Positions 48,447-56,460 are shown, numbered from the stretch's first letter. The stretch: DNA of 64,000 nucleotides from Blastochloris tepida (GCF_003966715.1 NZ_AP018907.1:1104001-1168000), one strand, 5' to 3'. Numbers and translations are program-made. Notes: a model not told the origin generated them from the letters alone.

Positions 48447-48853
48447 CAGAACAGTTCGCCTTGCTTCTTGTCGCGATGGCCGCGGTGTGCCGCGCGGTGG
48501 GCATGCACGCGGCGCTGGCTGAGGCCGACCTGTCGCGCGATCTCGCGCGAGGAGGCGCCGGCCTGGTCCAGCTCGTGGACCCGGCGGGCGATCGTTCGGC
48601 GCATCTGTTGGTACGTACCGCCGCCCGCCAGCGGAATATCGAGCCTCTGGCCGCGGCCGTCCACCGCGAAATGCGCGCAGATCGCCTCGGCTGCCTGCCG
48701 GCCGACCAGGCCGATCAGCCAATGGTCGTCACCCACCTGGGCTGGAAAATACACCTTCTGCAGCCCGCCGACGTGCATGGCGATCCGCAACGCCGTGGCC
48801 TCGTCGGTCACCGCCGCGATCTCCGCCAGCACGCCGGGGAGCGGGAGGCTCAT
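48446..48853 (-). CDS. C: Mor/C-family late transcription activator
   Basis: The 135-residue protein has the Mor/C layout: an N-terminal dimerisation part (ATALRIAMHVGGLQKVYFPA, DDHWLIGLVGRQAAEAICAHF, then QRLDIPLAGG) and a C-terminal helix-turn-helix (GASSREIARQVGLSQRRVHA). In Mu, Mor drives middle and C drives late promoters. Only one such gene is found here, directly upstream of the first late promoter, as Mu C is. It most likely binds the three 18-bp palindromes. Confidence 0.88.
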   Translation of the reverse strand: MSLPLPGVLAEIAAVTDEATALRIAMHVGGLQKVYFPAQVGDDHWLIGLVGRQAAEAICAHFAVDGRGQRLDIPLAGGGTYQQMRRTIARRVHELDQAGASSREIARQVGLSQRRVHAHRAAHRGHRDKKQGELF

Positions 48854-49089
48854 CTGTAGCCCCGGTCCCGCCGGAGCGGGTAGCAGGTGACGACGACGCC
48901 GTCCTCGATCACGTAGATCAGCCCATCGGCCAGGATGGTGTAGCGGCGCGCGCCGACCTGATCGGCTGCGGCCTGGGCACGGGCGAACGAGGCCGCGAGA
49001 TGCCCCCGCACGCCCTCGACATCGAGCCCGCCGGCGCGCTGGAGGAATCGCAGCAGAGCGTGATCGGAGACGCGGGGGGCGGCGGTCAT
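48850..49089 (-). CDS. Small hypothetical phage protein
   Basis: 79 residues (VSDHALLRFLQRAGGLDVEG, VRGHLAASFARAQAAADQVG, YTILADGLIYVIEDGVVVT). It looks like a compact alpha/beta protein. Overlaps the activator start and the next gene by 4 bp. Similar small proteins are common in alphaproteobacterial phages; function unknown. Confidence 0.78.
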   Translation of the reverse strand: MTAAPRVSDHALLRFLQRAGGLDVEGVRGHLAASFARAQAAADQVGARRYTILADGLIYVIEDGVVVTCYPLRRDRGYR

Positions 49090-49325
49090 GACAGGCTGAG
49101 CCCCTGCATCGTGTAAGAGACCGAGGTCTTGACGTTGCCGACTGTACGGCGCCAGACCAGCCTGAGCGTGCAAGTGCCGTCCCGCCGCCCGAACAGTTTT
49201 CCGCCGGCGCGCCGGTAACCGAGGCGAGTCCACAGCGCATCATGCTTGGCGAGGTCGGCGTCTTCGGCGATCAGCTTGTCGAAGTTGACCGTCAGGCGGC
49301 GCGGCGAGCGCTTGCGGCGGGTCAT
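49086..49325 (-). CDS. Small basic hypothetical phage protein
   Basis: 79 residues, basic N terminus (MTRRKRSPRRLTVNFDKLIA), then DAGLW-like helix and a beta-rich C terminus. Coupled by ATGA to both neighbours. No family recognised. Confidence 0.7.
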   Translation of the reverse strand: MTRRKRSPRRLTVNFDKLIAEDADLAKHDALWTRLGYRRAGGKLFGRRDGTCTLRLVWRRTVGNVKTSVSYTMQGLSLS

Positions 49326-49570
49326 GGCGCGTCCCCTTGCGTTTCCGGGGTTGCGGACTGGGCGGCGGCGATCGCGGCGCGGACGGTCGCCTCATTGGCC
49401 TTGAGCCAAAGAAGCGTCGCCAGAACAGCTTCGAGCCTCGCGATTTGAAACTCGGCCACTGACTGGCGTACCTTCCCGGAGGCCACCATGCGGGGGTAGA
49501 CATCCGCCCTCTGGGCAAGCTCCCGGCGGATTTCGTCGATCTGCTGGTCAAGAGAAAAACGCTGAGCCAT
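49322..49570 (-). CDS. Small helical hypothetical phage protein
   Basis: 82 residues, mostly helical (DQQIDEIRRELAQRADVYPR, SVAEFQIARLEAVLATLLWL). It begins the small operon that ends in the late activator. No family recognised. It lies back to back with a plus-strand gene starting at 49591, so the two promoters must overlap or be adjacent. Confidence 0.72.
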   Translation of the reverse strand: MAQRFSLDQQIDEIRRELAQRADVYPRMVASGKVRQSVAEFQIARLEAVLATLLWLKANEATVRAAIAAAQSATPETQGDAP

Positions 49571-49590
49571 CGCTACCTCGGAGAGGACGG

Positions 49591-50154
49591 ATGCGGGTTA
49601 TCGAGCGCGGAGGCGAGCAAGTTGATCTGCTTCCGTTTGTCCGGGAAGCGATCGAGGCCCTGGGGCTTGTTCGACCGGACGCGCTGGACTGGCTGGCCGC
49701 GGAGATCGCCGCGGCCGTCAACCGGAATGGCGGGCGCTCCATCCGCGAGGGCGGAACCAGACTGCTCCCCGATGAACGACTGGCGCTGGGCCTGCCGGCA
49801 TGGGGCGACGGCCATCTCAGCCGTGAAGTGTGGGAGGCGCTGACGGATGAAGGTCGACGCGACCCCGTCGTCGCCTTCGACGACACCTGCGCCCGCGCGA
49901 TTCGCGCAGCTCAATGCCATCTTCAGGCACGTCGGGATCTGAGGTTGCTTCGGCTCGGAGGCCTCATGGTCGCCGTGAAGATGTCTCCTCCGCCGGCAAT
50001 CGGCCTGTGTGCGGCTGGCATGGCGATGGCTGGCAGGCTCCTCCCGGAGCCACCGGCCTTGCCGTTCTCCGGCTGCGACCGGCGTGTCTGCGGATGCAGC
50101 TGGCGGCTGGTCGACCGGGAGGAAGCCGAGAAGCTGGGCCGCGCCGAGGGTTGA
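49591..50154 (+). CDS. Plus-strand gene inside the prophage, possible moron
   Basis: The 187-residue protein (EQVDLLPFVREAIEALGLVR, DALDWLAAEIAAAVNRNGGR, a hydrophobic-small segment, then FSGCDRRVCGCSWRLVDREE) runs against all surrounding phage genes. ATG 49591 has a fair Shine-Dalgarno (GGAGAGGA). The C-terminal C-x5-C-x-C cluster may bind metal. It could be a gene added to the phage and expressed in the lysogen. No family recognised. Confidence 0.6.
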   Translation: MRVIERGGEQVDLLPFVREAIEALGLVRPDALDWLAAEIAAAVNRNGGRSIREGGTRLLPDERLALGLPAWGDGHLSREVWEALTDEGRRDPVVAFDDTCARAIRAAQCHLQARRDLRLLRLGGLMVAVKMSPPPAIGLCAAGMAMAGRLLPEPPALPFSGCDRRVCGCSWRLVDREEAEKLGRAEG

Positions 50155-50177
50155 ATTCACAGGGGAGAGCGAGATCT

Positions 50178-50993
50178 TCATGCGGCCCGCTCGCTCAGCG
50201 CCTTGCGGAGCTTGCGCCCCAGGGCGACGATGACTTGGTCGAGCTGCTCGGCGGTCAGGGACGGATCGTCGAGCCCGGTGCCGAGCCGCGAAGACCCGCG
50301 CGCGACGGTGCCGATGTAGCAGGTCAGCGCGTGATCGGCGCCGAAGCCGTGATGGTCGATCGCGCCGAGCTTGCCGAGCCGGCGCCACTGCGCGGCGATC
50401 ACCGCCCGGCGCACCGAGAGCGGATCGTCCGACGCCGGCCAGCCGACGCCGCCCTCGCGCGAGACCCACGCCTTCAGCCCCTCGACCGCCTTGCGCGCGT
50501 CGGCGGCGGCGCGGAGCCATCGGGTGTGGCTTATCTTGGTCTGGCGCTCGACGAACGAGATCATCGCCGCGTCGGTGCGGTCGCGCACCACGCCGAGGTT
50601 CCAGGCCGAGATCCACAGCGCGCGGAGCTTCGGGCCGTAGGGGCCGTCGATCTCGACGGCGCCGCGCGCGGCCGGAGTTTCGCTGGCCGGAGCTTCACCC
50701 GCCTTTGAAGGCGCCTTTGAAGGCGCCTTGAAGATGGCCTTCGGCGCCGACATCTCCTTCAGCCTGTCGATCACCACCATCGCCTCGCGCGTGGTGAGGT
50801 CCTTGGCGCTGCGCTTGCCGGTGGCGGCCTGCATCAGGTCGCGGCGAGAGTCCTCATCCAGCCCGGCCTGCTTGGCGAGGCTGTGGATCTGGCCGATCTG
50901 GCGCGACGACGCCTTGGCCGGCGCGAGGCGCGCGGCGATGCCGCCGGCGATCGCGCCGAGGCCCATGGCGGGCTTGGGGCCGGGGATGGTCAT
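50178..50993 (-). CDS. gemA: GemA/gp16-type regulatory protein (DUF1018)
   Basis: The 271-residue protein carries the DUF1018 motif near its N terminus: IGQIHSLAKQAGLDEDSRRD, LMQAATGKRSAKDLTTREAM. Mu GemA affects host gene expression and DNA supercoiling. A Pro/Ala/Lys linker (about 88-112, with the duplicated unit KAPSK) joins it to a larger C-terminal region than in Mu (SFVERQTKISHTRWLRAADA). It faces the plus-strand gene convergently. Confidence 0.85.
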   Translation of the reverse strand: MTIPGPKPAMGLGAIAGGIAARLAPAKASSRQIGQIHSLAKQAGLDEDSRRDLMQAATGKRSAKDLTTREAMVVIDRLKEMSAPKAIFKAPSKAPSKAGEAPASETPAARGAVEIDGPYGPKLRALWISAWNLGVVRDRTDAAMISFVERQTKISHTRWLRAAADARKAVEGLKAWVSREGGVGWPASDDPLSVRRAVIAAQWRRLGKLGAIDHHGFGADHALTCYIGTVARGSSRLGTGLDDPSLTAEQLDQVIVALGRKLRKALSERAA

Positions 50994-51196
50994 GCGAGGG
51001 CCTCGTCGATCTCGGCCAGGACGGCGTCCAGTTCCGCGACCACCTCTGCGGTCATATCGTCCGCCGTCCCGGGGATCGGGTCGCCCTCGGTATCCAGATC
51101 GCTGCCGCACTCCAGAACCGTGTCGCGCTCTGCCTGGATGATCGTGCGTGCCCGGCACAGGGCGGTGGCCATCCTCCTGATCCTGTCGATCGTCAT
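50990..51196 (-). CDS. Small hypothetical phage protein
   Basis: 68 residues (RIRRMATALCRARTIIQAER ... acidic C terminus AEVVAELDAVLAEIDEALA). Overlaps gemA by 4 bp. No family recognised. Confidence 0.68.
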   Translation of the reverse strand: MTIDRIRRMATALCRARTIIQAERDTVLECGSDLDTEGDPIPGTADDMTAEVVAELDAVLAEIDEALA

Positions 51197-51399
51197 CCCT
51201 CGTCTCCCATCTCCAGAATCGCCCGCGTCAGCACGGCGATCCGCTTGAGGAGCCGCATCTGGCGCTCGGAGCGCACGCCGCGGCGGATCATTGCAGTGAG
51301 CGCAGCGCGTTCGGCCTCCAGGGTCTCGGCCGGGGTCGGCGGCGCTGCCGCCGGCTCGTCGTCGCGCTCAGGGGGCTGGGAGCGGACGACGAAGGACAT
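51193..51399 (-). CDS. Small hypothetical phage protein
   Basis: 68 residues, Pro/Ala-rich start and a helical C-terminal half (RGVRSERQMRLLKRIAVLTR). Coupled by ATGA to the next gene. No family recognised. Confidence 0.65.
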   Translation of the reverse strand: MSFVVRSQPPERDDEPAAAPPTPAETLEAERAALTAMIRRGVRSERQMRLLKRIAVLTRAILEMGDEG

Positions 51400-51400
51400 C

Positions 51401-51646
51401 TCAGCCCCCAGAACTTTCGAGGGCGGCGCGACCTGCTTTGGTGATGCAGTAGTATTGCCGGTCGCCAGGCCCCCTGAACGGCGCGGCGAGCCATTCCGCC
51501 TCGGGTCCTCGCGTCAGGCGATTGCGGACGCCGGGATTGATCTGGTAGGCCTCGACGGGGCCGCGGTCGCGGAGGCGCCGGAGAACGCCGAGCGCGTGCT
51601 CCGACAGCGGGTGCGTCTTCTCGCCGTTCAGCGGGAGCCCATTCAT
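51401..51646 (-). CDS. Small winged-helix-like hypothetical phage protein
   Basis: 81 residues (HPLSEHALGVLRRLRDRGPV, EAYQINPGVRNRLTRGPEAE, QYYCITKAGRAAL) with the look of a single winged helix ending in a wing strand. Strong Shine-Dalgarno (GGAGGAGAAA). ATGA overlap with the methyltransferase stop. Function unknown. Confidence 0.75.
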   Translation of the reverse strand: MNGLPLNGEKTHPLSEHALGVLRRLRDRGPVEAYQINPGVRNRLTRGPEAEWLAAPFRGPGDRQYYCITKAGRAALESSGG

Positions 51647-52224
51647 AAGGTTTCTCCTCCGAACTTGGCCGTCTCGCGACCCCACACGTCGTGGCCGGGC
51701 CACGGCTCGCGCGCGAACAGCTCGGCGCAGAAGGCGTGCGGGCACAGCCGCTCGACGTATTCGCGCATCTCCGGCGGCTTGCGGGAGTGCTCGCGGCGCG
51801 GCGATTCGATCAGATTGCGGATGGAGCGGTCACCGATCATCAGTTCGCCGATGGTGCCGACCAGAAACGGCTCGGTCGTCGAGCGCAGGATGTAGCCGGT
51901 GCCGAAGGCACGCTTTCCCGTCACCGTGGTCTTGGTCCAGGAGCCGCCGGTCTTGTAGGCGAAGCCCCAGGCCCGCATCACCGTCAGCGCCGTCTGCAGC
52001 TTCGGCCAGGTCGCCCACATCACCAGCAGGCAATCGCGCGAGGCCAGCCGGTCGACCGGCAGCGCCGCGATGTCGTCATCGGACATGGTGGCGTAGTGCG
52101 CCTCCGGCGACTTGCCGTAGCCGCCCGCGCCGTACATGGCGATCGACCATGGCGGATCGGCGATGATCGCGCCGTACTTCAGCGGCGTCAGCGATCCGAA
52201 GGGCCAATCGGTGGCGGAGGTCAC
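51643..52224 (-). CDS. MT-A70-type DNA adenine methyltransferase
   Basis: The 193-residue enzyme has the MT-A70 catalytic motif IIADPPWSIAMYGAGG near residue 20 and family patterns HYATMSDDDIAALPVDRLAS, LLVMWATWPKLQTALTVMRA and RKPPEMREYVERLCP. It should methylate adenine N6. It is an early or middle gene, so it could modify phage DNA during replication, separate from the late methyltransferase at the other end. GTG start overlaps the upstream stop. Confidence 0.9.
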   Translation of the reverse strand: MTSATDWPFGSLTPLKYGAIIADPPWSIAMYGAGGYGKSPEAHYATMSDDDIAALPVDRLASRDCLLVMWATWPKLQTALTVMRAWGFAYKTGGSWTKTTVTGKRAFGTGYILRSTTEPFLVGTIGELMIGDRSIRNLIESPRREHSRKPPEMREYVERLCPHAFCAELFAREPWPGHDVWGRETAKFGGETL

Positions 52225-52565
52225 TTCGCGATCTCCGCGCGGGCTTCGGCCTCGCGGGCAGCGTCGATGATCTGATCTGCCTCTTCGAGGTTGAGAACGA
52301 GGTTTTCCGGCACGGCACCAATGAACACACCGCCCTTGTCGATGGTCTCCAGGTCGCGCTCGCGCAGCCAGCGATAGCGGGCGGCATCGCGAGCATCCGC
52401 CGCGATCTCCGGGAGCAATACCGACAACGTGAAGGCGATGGCATAGAGCCGGTAGAGCGCATCGCCGGCGGGCGTATCGTAGCCATGGTCTCCAGGAGCG
52501 CCGTAGACGGTTCTCAGCTCGGCGATCCTGTCCAGCTGATCCTTGATGGTTTGTTCGGCGCTCAT
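52221..52565 (-). CDS. Hypothetical phage protein
   Basis: 114 residues (DQLDRIAELRTVYGAPGDHG, DALYRLYAIAFTLSVLLPEI, AADARDAARYRWLRERDLET). The segment DAARYRWLRE is frequent in small phage proteins of unknown role. Overlaps Gam and the methyltransferase gene by 4 bp. Confidence 0.75.
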   Translation of the reverse strand: MSAEQTIKDQLDRIAELRTVYGAPGDHGYDTPAGDALYRLYAIAFTLSVLLPEIAADARDAARYRWLRERDLETIDKGGVFIGAVPENLVLNLEEADQIIDAAREAEARAEIAK

Positions 52566-53089
52566 TTTGCGATCTCCGCCTCGAACGGCTCGACCACAAA
52601 GTCCTCGCCGGCCGAGCAGATGCGCACGCCCGGCAGGACGCGCGCGACATCCGGCTCGGCCAGCATCGCCTCCTTCGACGGTTCCTCGGTCACCCGCAGG
52701 AAGCGCACGAAACCCATCGACTTGATGTGCTCGATCAGCCCCGCCACGTCGCGCGGCAGCGACACCCGCGGCGGCCGCATCCGCCAGCGGATGATGCCGG
52801 TGCCGAGGTCGGCGTGCTTGACTGCGCCATTGCCGGTGAGCACGGCGCGATTGGCCTCGCACCAGGTCTTCAGACCCTCGGTCAGCGCCTTCGCCCGCTC
52901 GCGCAGCGGCTCCGCCCGGGACTCGGCGTCCTCCTTGATGCGGGCGATCTCGTCGTTCATGTCGGCCTGGGCGCGGGCGATCTCGCGCTGCAGCGCGCCG
53001 ATCTCGGCGACGTAGCCGGCGGCCTGCTCGCGGGTCTGCGGCACCGCCAGATTGGCGCCGCGGGTCTTGGCCTTGGTCCTGGTGCTCAC
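52562..53089 (-). CDS. gam: Host-nuclease inhibitor Gam
   Basis: The 175-residue protein fits Mu Gam: a coiled N-terminal half (QREIARAQADMNDEIARIKE) and conserved core (KTWCEANRAVLTGNGAVKHA, GIIRWRMRPPRVSLPRDVAG, GFVRFLRVTEEPSKEAML). Gam binds DNA ends like Ku and blocks RecBCD/AddAB. GTG start at 53089. Confidence 0.92.
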   Translation of the reverse strand: MSTRTKAKTRGANLAVPQTREQAAGYVAEIGALQREIARAQADMNDEIARIKEDAESRAEPLRERAKALTEGLKTWCEANRAVLTGNGAVKHADLGTGIIRWRMRPPRVSLPRDVAGLIEHIKSMGFVRFLRVTEEPSKEAMLAEPDVARVLPGVRICSAGEDFVVEPFEAEIAK

Positions 53090-53358
53090 AGCCCGTTCTC
53101 CTCTCCGGCGGCCACGCGCTCGCCAACGGCCTCGTTGATGTCGCGATGCAGTTCCTCCATCTCGCTCATCAGGGTGTCGATGGTGTCGCCGCACGACGGC
53201 GCGACCTCGGCCCACATTGCGGCGATCTCGACGAGCGCCGCCTTGGCGACCTCGATCTGCTGGCGCGTCCGGCGCAGCGCCGACATCACCATCCACAGCT
53301 GCAGCGGCGCATCACAGGGCAGCCGCGGCGGCGGGGGCTTGTGTTGCAGTGGCATCAT
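53086..53358 (-). CDS. Small hypothetical phage protein
   Basis: 90 residues (DAPLQLWMVMSALRRTRQQI, EVAKAALVEIAAMWAEVAPS, DTIDTLMSEMEELHRDINEA), mainly helical. The double ATG at 53358 has a perfect Shine-Dalgarno (AAGGAGGA). The gene starts inside the 3' end of the DnaA-domain gene. Function unknown. Confidence 0.75.
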   Translation of the reverse strand: MMPLQHKPPPPRLPCDAPLQLWMVMSALRRTRQQIEVAKAALVEIAAMWAEVAPSCGDTIDTLMSEMEELHRDINEAVGERVAAGEENGL

Positions 53359-53932
53359 CGGGGGAGTCCTCCTTGAGATATCCATGCTGAATGAGGGCGC
53401 TCTGCAGATCCTCGATCAGGTCCGTGGTGGCGGGGTTGGCGTCGAGAGGGGTGCGCGCGAGCAGCGCGGCGGCGCGGTGGGCGATCTCGTGGAGATCGAG
53501 CAGGCAGAGCGCCATGGCGATGACGTCGCGCGTCGGCGTCTGGATCGCCGCGCGCGCCGGGTTGCCGGGCAGCGACGGGTCGGCGATCCGCGCGGCCGCC
53601 TGGATCGGATCGGTCTCCGGCATCGCGCGGCCGTAGACGGTGCCGCACACCTCCAGGAGGCGATCGAGCCGCACCGCGAACAGCGGGTCGGCCGACCGCC
53701 GCTCCTCGACCGACTGCTGGCCGGTGATGATGGTCGAGTGGTCGCGCCGGCCAAGCGCCCGGCCGATCTGCACGAACGACAGCGGCGTGATCTGCTTGGC
53801 GATCCAGTAGACGACGAGGCGCGCCTCGCTCACGTTCGCTTGGCGCCGTGCCGACTTGATATCCTGCGGTGACACGCCGAACTCGGTGGCCACCAGCGAC
53901 ACGATGTCGGCGACGGTGATCGTGTAGGTCAT
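53312..53932 (-). CDS. Phage protein with DnaA C-terminal (domain IV) DNA-binding domain
   Basis: The 206-residue protein begins with a complete DnaA domain IV: VSLVATEFGVSPQDIKSARR, VSEARLVVYWIAKQITPLSF, VQIGRALGRRDHSTIITGQQ. The signature GRRDHST is intact. DnaA's ATPase domain is missing. The C-terminal half is phage-specific and helical. It may bind DnaA boxes and redirect host initiation or regulate phage promoters; neither is shown. It lies in the early/middle operon. Confidence 0.9.
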   Translation of the reverse strand: MTYTITVADIVSLVATEFGVSPQDIKSARRQANVSEARLVVYWIAKQITPLSFVQIGRALGRRDHSTIITGQQSVEERRSADPLFAVRLDRLLEVCGTVYGRAMPETDPIQAAARIADPSLPGNPARAAIQTPTRDVIAMALCLLDLHEIAHRAAALLARTPLDANPATTDLIEDLQSALIQHGYLKEDSPDDATATQAPAAAAAL

Positions 53933-54144
53933 CGCGCTGCCCCCGCGGTCTCGATCGCCGGGCGCGGCGGCGCGTCGAGCCGCACCGCCAGCACACCCAT
54001 GGCGACGGCGTAGACGGCGAGCGCCGCGCACACCGCCACCTTGAGCCGCCGCCGCTCAATCGGCGCCTCCGAGCGGGCGATGGCGGCAGCCGCCATCGCG
54101 GCGCCGGCGGCGATCGCGGCGATGCCGGCAAGCGCGAGCGTCAT
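53929..54144 (-). CDS. Small membrane protein (two segments)
   Basis: 71 residues with hydrophobic segments at about 2-22 and 34-55 separated by ARSEAPIERRRLKV. Start and stop overlap neighbours by 4 bp. Possibly superinfection-related or holin-like; no family is recognised. Confidence 0.68.
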   Translation of the reverse strand: MTLALAGIAAIAAGAAMAAAAIARSEAPIERRRLKVAVCAALAVYAVAMGVLAVRLDAPPRPAIETAGAAR

Positions 54145-54590
54145 GACCGGCCCCCCGGCTGGCCGGCGGCGTCGCGCGCGGCGAGATAGGTGGCGGCGTG
54201 CCGGCGCATCCAGCCGTCGAGGGTGGATGCGATGCCGGCCACCGCCGCGGCGACCCACGCCAGACCGAGGGGTTCGGCCATCTTGGCGATGTCGAGCAGG
54301 CGGCACCGCAGCTCCGGCACGTGCAGCTCGCGCAGCGCCGCGTGCGCGGCGTCGAGCTTCGCCTGCAGGTCGGCGACCTCGGCGCGGTGCGCGGCGAAGA
54401 ATTCCTCGCGCGCCTTGGGCGGCAGCACCAGGTCGGCGGAGGCGAGCCACTCCTCGGTGCTGCGGATCGGCGCGGCATCGGGGTCGGCCGCCACCGCCGC
54501 CTCGATCTCCGCGTCGGTCGGGCGATCGATCTGGCTCCAATCGATCGCCGCGATTTCCGCCTCGATCTGCTCGCGCGTGAAGCGTGCCAT
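54141..54590 (-). CDS. Hypothetical phage protein
   Basis: 149 residues. The N terminus (MARFTREQIEAEIAAIDWSQ, IDRPTDAEIEAAVAADPDA) resembles short motifs of toxin-antitoxin-type or regulator proteins. The remainder is a helical region with PPKAREEFFAAHRAEVADL. Function unknown. Confidence 0.7.
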   Translation of the reverse strand: MARFTREQIEAEIAAIDWSQIDRPTDAEIEAAVAADPDAAPIRSTEEWLASADLVLPPKAREEFFAAHRAEVADLQAKLDAAHAALRELHVPELRCRLLDIAKMAEPLGLAWVAAAVAGIASTLDGWMRRHAATYLAARDAAGQPGGRS

Positions 54591-54591
54591 C

Positions 54592-54708
54592 TCAGATCCT
54601 CCCCAGCAGCGCGGCGGCCACGACGGCGCTCCACGACAAGAGTGCGATGAGGCCGACCGCGCAGGCGGCCTCGGCGATGATGCGTGCCCAGAGGCGTGCA
54701 GTGGTCAC
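54592..54708 (-). CDS. Very small single-span membrane protein
   Basis: A 38-residue frame from GTG 54708 (VTTARLWARIIAEAACAVGL, IALLSWSAVVAAALLGRI) is one membrane helix. It has a strong Shine-Dalgarno (GGGAGGCTCC) and overlaps the upstream gene by 4 bp. Function unknown. Confidence 0.55.
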   Translation of the reverse strand: MTTARLWARIIAEAACAVGLIALLSWSAVVAAALLGRI

Positions 54709-55085
54709 TCGGAGCCTCCCTTGATGCGGGCGTGCGGGCAGCCGCGGCAGGCCCGCCGCAAGGCGGCGCGGCTCGAATTCGTCGGCACGAATGGGGTCGA
54801 CTGTTCGCGGCGGCATTGGTCGCGGCCGATTTCGTCGCCCAGGCCGCGGCAGAACACGGTGGCGCCCATCAGGGCGCCCCTCACGCGTGCTTCAATGTCG
54901 CTCAAATTGCCTGCGTACGACCGGGAGATCACCGTCGACACCAGGGAGCCCGACCGGCCGATGCGCTTGGCGGTCGCCGCCTGGGTGGACATGTCGGCAT
55001 CCTCGGCGAGCGCGAGCACCCAATCGGGGAGATCGTCGCCCCAGGCGGCGCGGGCCTTGTCGGCGAAGGTGGTGGCGGGTTTCAC
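54705..55085 (-). CDS. Phage HTH protein with C-terminal Cys cluster
   Basis: 126 residues. LVLALAEDADMSTQ-type N-terminal helices with WVLALAEDADMSTQAATAKR, IGRSGSLVSTVISRSY form a helix-turn-helix. The C terminus (VFCRGLGDEIGRDQCRREQS ... RRACRGCPHARIKGG) has four Cys that may bind metal. GTG start overlaps the previous gene. Probably a transcription regulator of the early region. Confidence 0.75.
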   Translation of the reverse strand: MKPATTFADKARAAWGDDLPDWVLALAEDADMSTQAATAKRIGRSGSLVSTVISRSYAGNLSDIEARVRGALMGATVFCRGLGDEIGRDQCRREQSTPFVPTNSSRAALRRACRGCPHARIKGGSE

Positions 55086-55702
55086 GGCGCCACCTCCTCG
55101 GCCTCGGCGGCACCGACGACTGCATGGGTGTTCGGGTCGTAGACCAGCTTGGTCCGCAGGATCATCGGCGCCGCCGGCCCTGTATTCATGGCGCGCTTGA
55201 GCCGATAGACGGCATGCTGGCCCGGCGTGCCGGCGCGCTGGACCTTGAGATAGCCGGCGTGATGCAGCCGCTGGATATAGGCCAGCGCCGTCGCCAGCGA
55301 GACCGGCCGCTCTTCGGTCGTCGCCGAGTGGGCAATGTCGCGGGCGTCGAACTCCGCATGGTTGCGGATCGCCGTCCACATCGCGTCCTGGCCCGATGGC
55401 ACGACACGGCCGTCGCGCGACAGGCGCGGCAGATGGGTCGGCCGGCGCACCACGCGCCAGCGCGCGGCCTGTCCACGAGCGGTCGGCAACTCCTCCAGGA
55501 TGCCGGCGCGCGCCAATGTCTGCAGGAAGGACCGGATGGTCGCGGGATCGGCGCCGGCGGTCTGCCGGTGGATGTCCGGGACGGTGATCGCGGCATCGCG
55601 ATCGGTCTCGGTGAGGTCGCGGATGACGCGCCAGAAGTACGCCGAGCCGCGCCGGATCGGCACGCCAGGATCGACTTTGAGGGCCAGGACGATCGACATC
55701 AC
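55082..55702 (-). CDS. Winged-helix phage protein downstream of MuB
   Basis: 206 residues with two probable winged helices (ITVPDIHRQTAGADPATIRS, FLQTLARAGILEELP; and ATALAYIQRLHHAGYLKVQR). It follows MuB by 4-bp overlap. Such a protein is found after the B gene in many Mu/B3-type phages of alphaproteobacteria. Role unknown. Confidence 0.8.
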   Translation of the reverse strand: MMSIVLALKVDPGVPIRRGSAYFWRVIRDLTETDRDAAITVPDIHRQTAGADPATIRSFLQTLARAGILEELPTARGQAARWRVVRRPTHLPRLSRDGRVVPSGQDAMWTAIRNHAEFDARDIAHSATTEERPVSLATALAYIQRLHHAGYLKVQRAGTPGQHAVYRLKRAMNTGPAAPMILRTKLVYDPNTHAVVGAAEAEEVAP

Positions 55703-56439
55703 CGTCCCCGCGGCTTGGGCTCGTCGCCCGTGTAGAACGGGCCGGCATAGTCGGCCGCGCCCAGCGCCTTCAGCCCGGCGTTGCGGGCGAAGTCGGCCAC
55801 GAGATCGAGATTGACGACGATGCGGCGGGCGCGGCCGCCGGACTTGGTGCGGATCATCTCGATCAGGTCGTCAGCGACCTCGATCGGGCAGTAGACCTTG
55901 GCGAGGGTTCTCGCGTCGGCGAGGTCGCACGGCTGTGCCGGCTCCCAAACCAGCACGCGGTTGTGGACCCGCTCCTCCCGCGCGATCTTCGAGGGCAGCT
56001 TCTCTTCGCCGAGCAGGAGGATCGGCGCGCCGCTCTCCTCGTGAATCTGGCGCACCAGCTCGATCATGCCCTTGTCACAGAGCTTGTCGGCCTCGTCGAT
56101 GATCAGCGGGCGATCGTCGTCGACAAGCGTCTCGACGACGCGGTCGGCGAGCTGCGCCAGCGTGCCCTTGGTCTCGACCCGCAGCTCGACGCAGAGCCGC
56201 TGCAACAGGGTCTTGGCGCTCCAGGTGAAGCCTACTTCGACCAGCGCGGCGTTGGTCTTGTTCTTGACGTAGATCGCCGATTTCGTCTTGCCGAACCCGG
56301 AGTGCCCGTAGAACACGCCGATGCCCGGCCGGCCGCCGCCGCGATCACGCAGTCGTTCCATCGTCGCCATGCACGCCGCGACGTTCTTCAGAAGCGCAAT
56401 CGGATGATCATTGACGGGAGAAGCTGTCGTGGTCATCAT
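55699..56439 (-). CDS. B: Transposition target-selection ATPase MuB
   Basis: The 246-residue AAA+ ATPase has Walker A in GVFYGHSGFGKTKSA (about 42-56), Walker B in RPLIIDEADKL and sensor residues after PILLLGEEKLP. It coats target DNA, stimulates MuA and provides target immunity. Mu B is longer (312 residues) and has an N-terminal HTH that is shorter here. It lies 47 bp after the transposase gene. Confidence 0.93.
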   Translation of the reverse strand: MMTTTASPVNDHPIALLKNVAACMATMERLRDRGGGRPGIGVFYGHSGFGKTKSAIYVKNKTNAALVEVGFTWSAKTLLQRLCVELRVETKGTLAQLADRVVETLVDDDRPLIIDEADKLCDKGMIELVRQIHEESGAPILLLGEEKLPSKIAREERVHNRVLVWEPAQPCDLADARTLAKVYCPIEVADDLIEMIRTKSGGRARRIVVNLDLVADFARNAGLKALGAADYAGPFYTGDEPKPRGR

Positions 56440-56460
56440 CGCCTATCCAATGTCCTTGGC

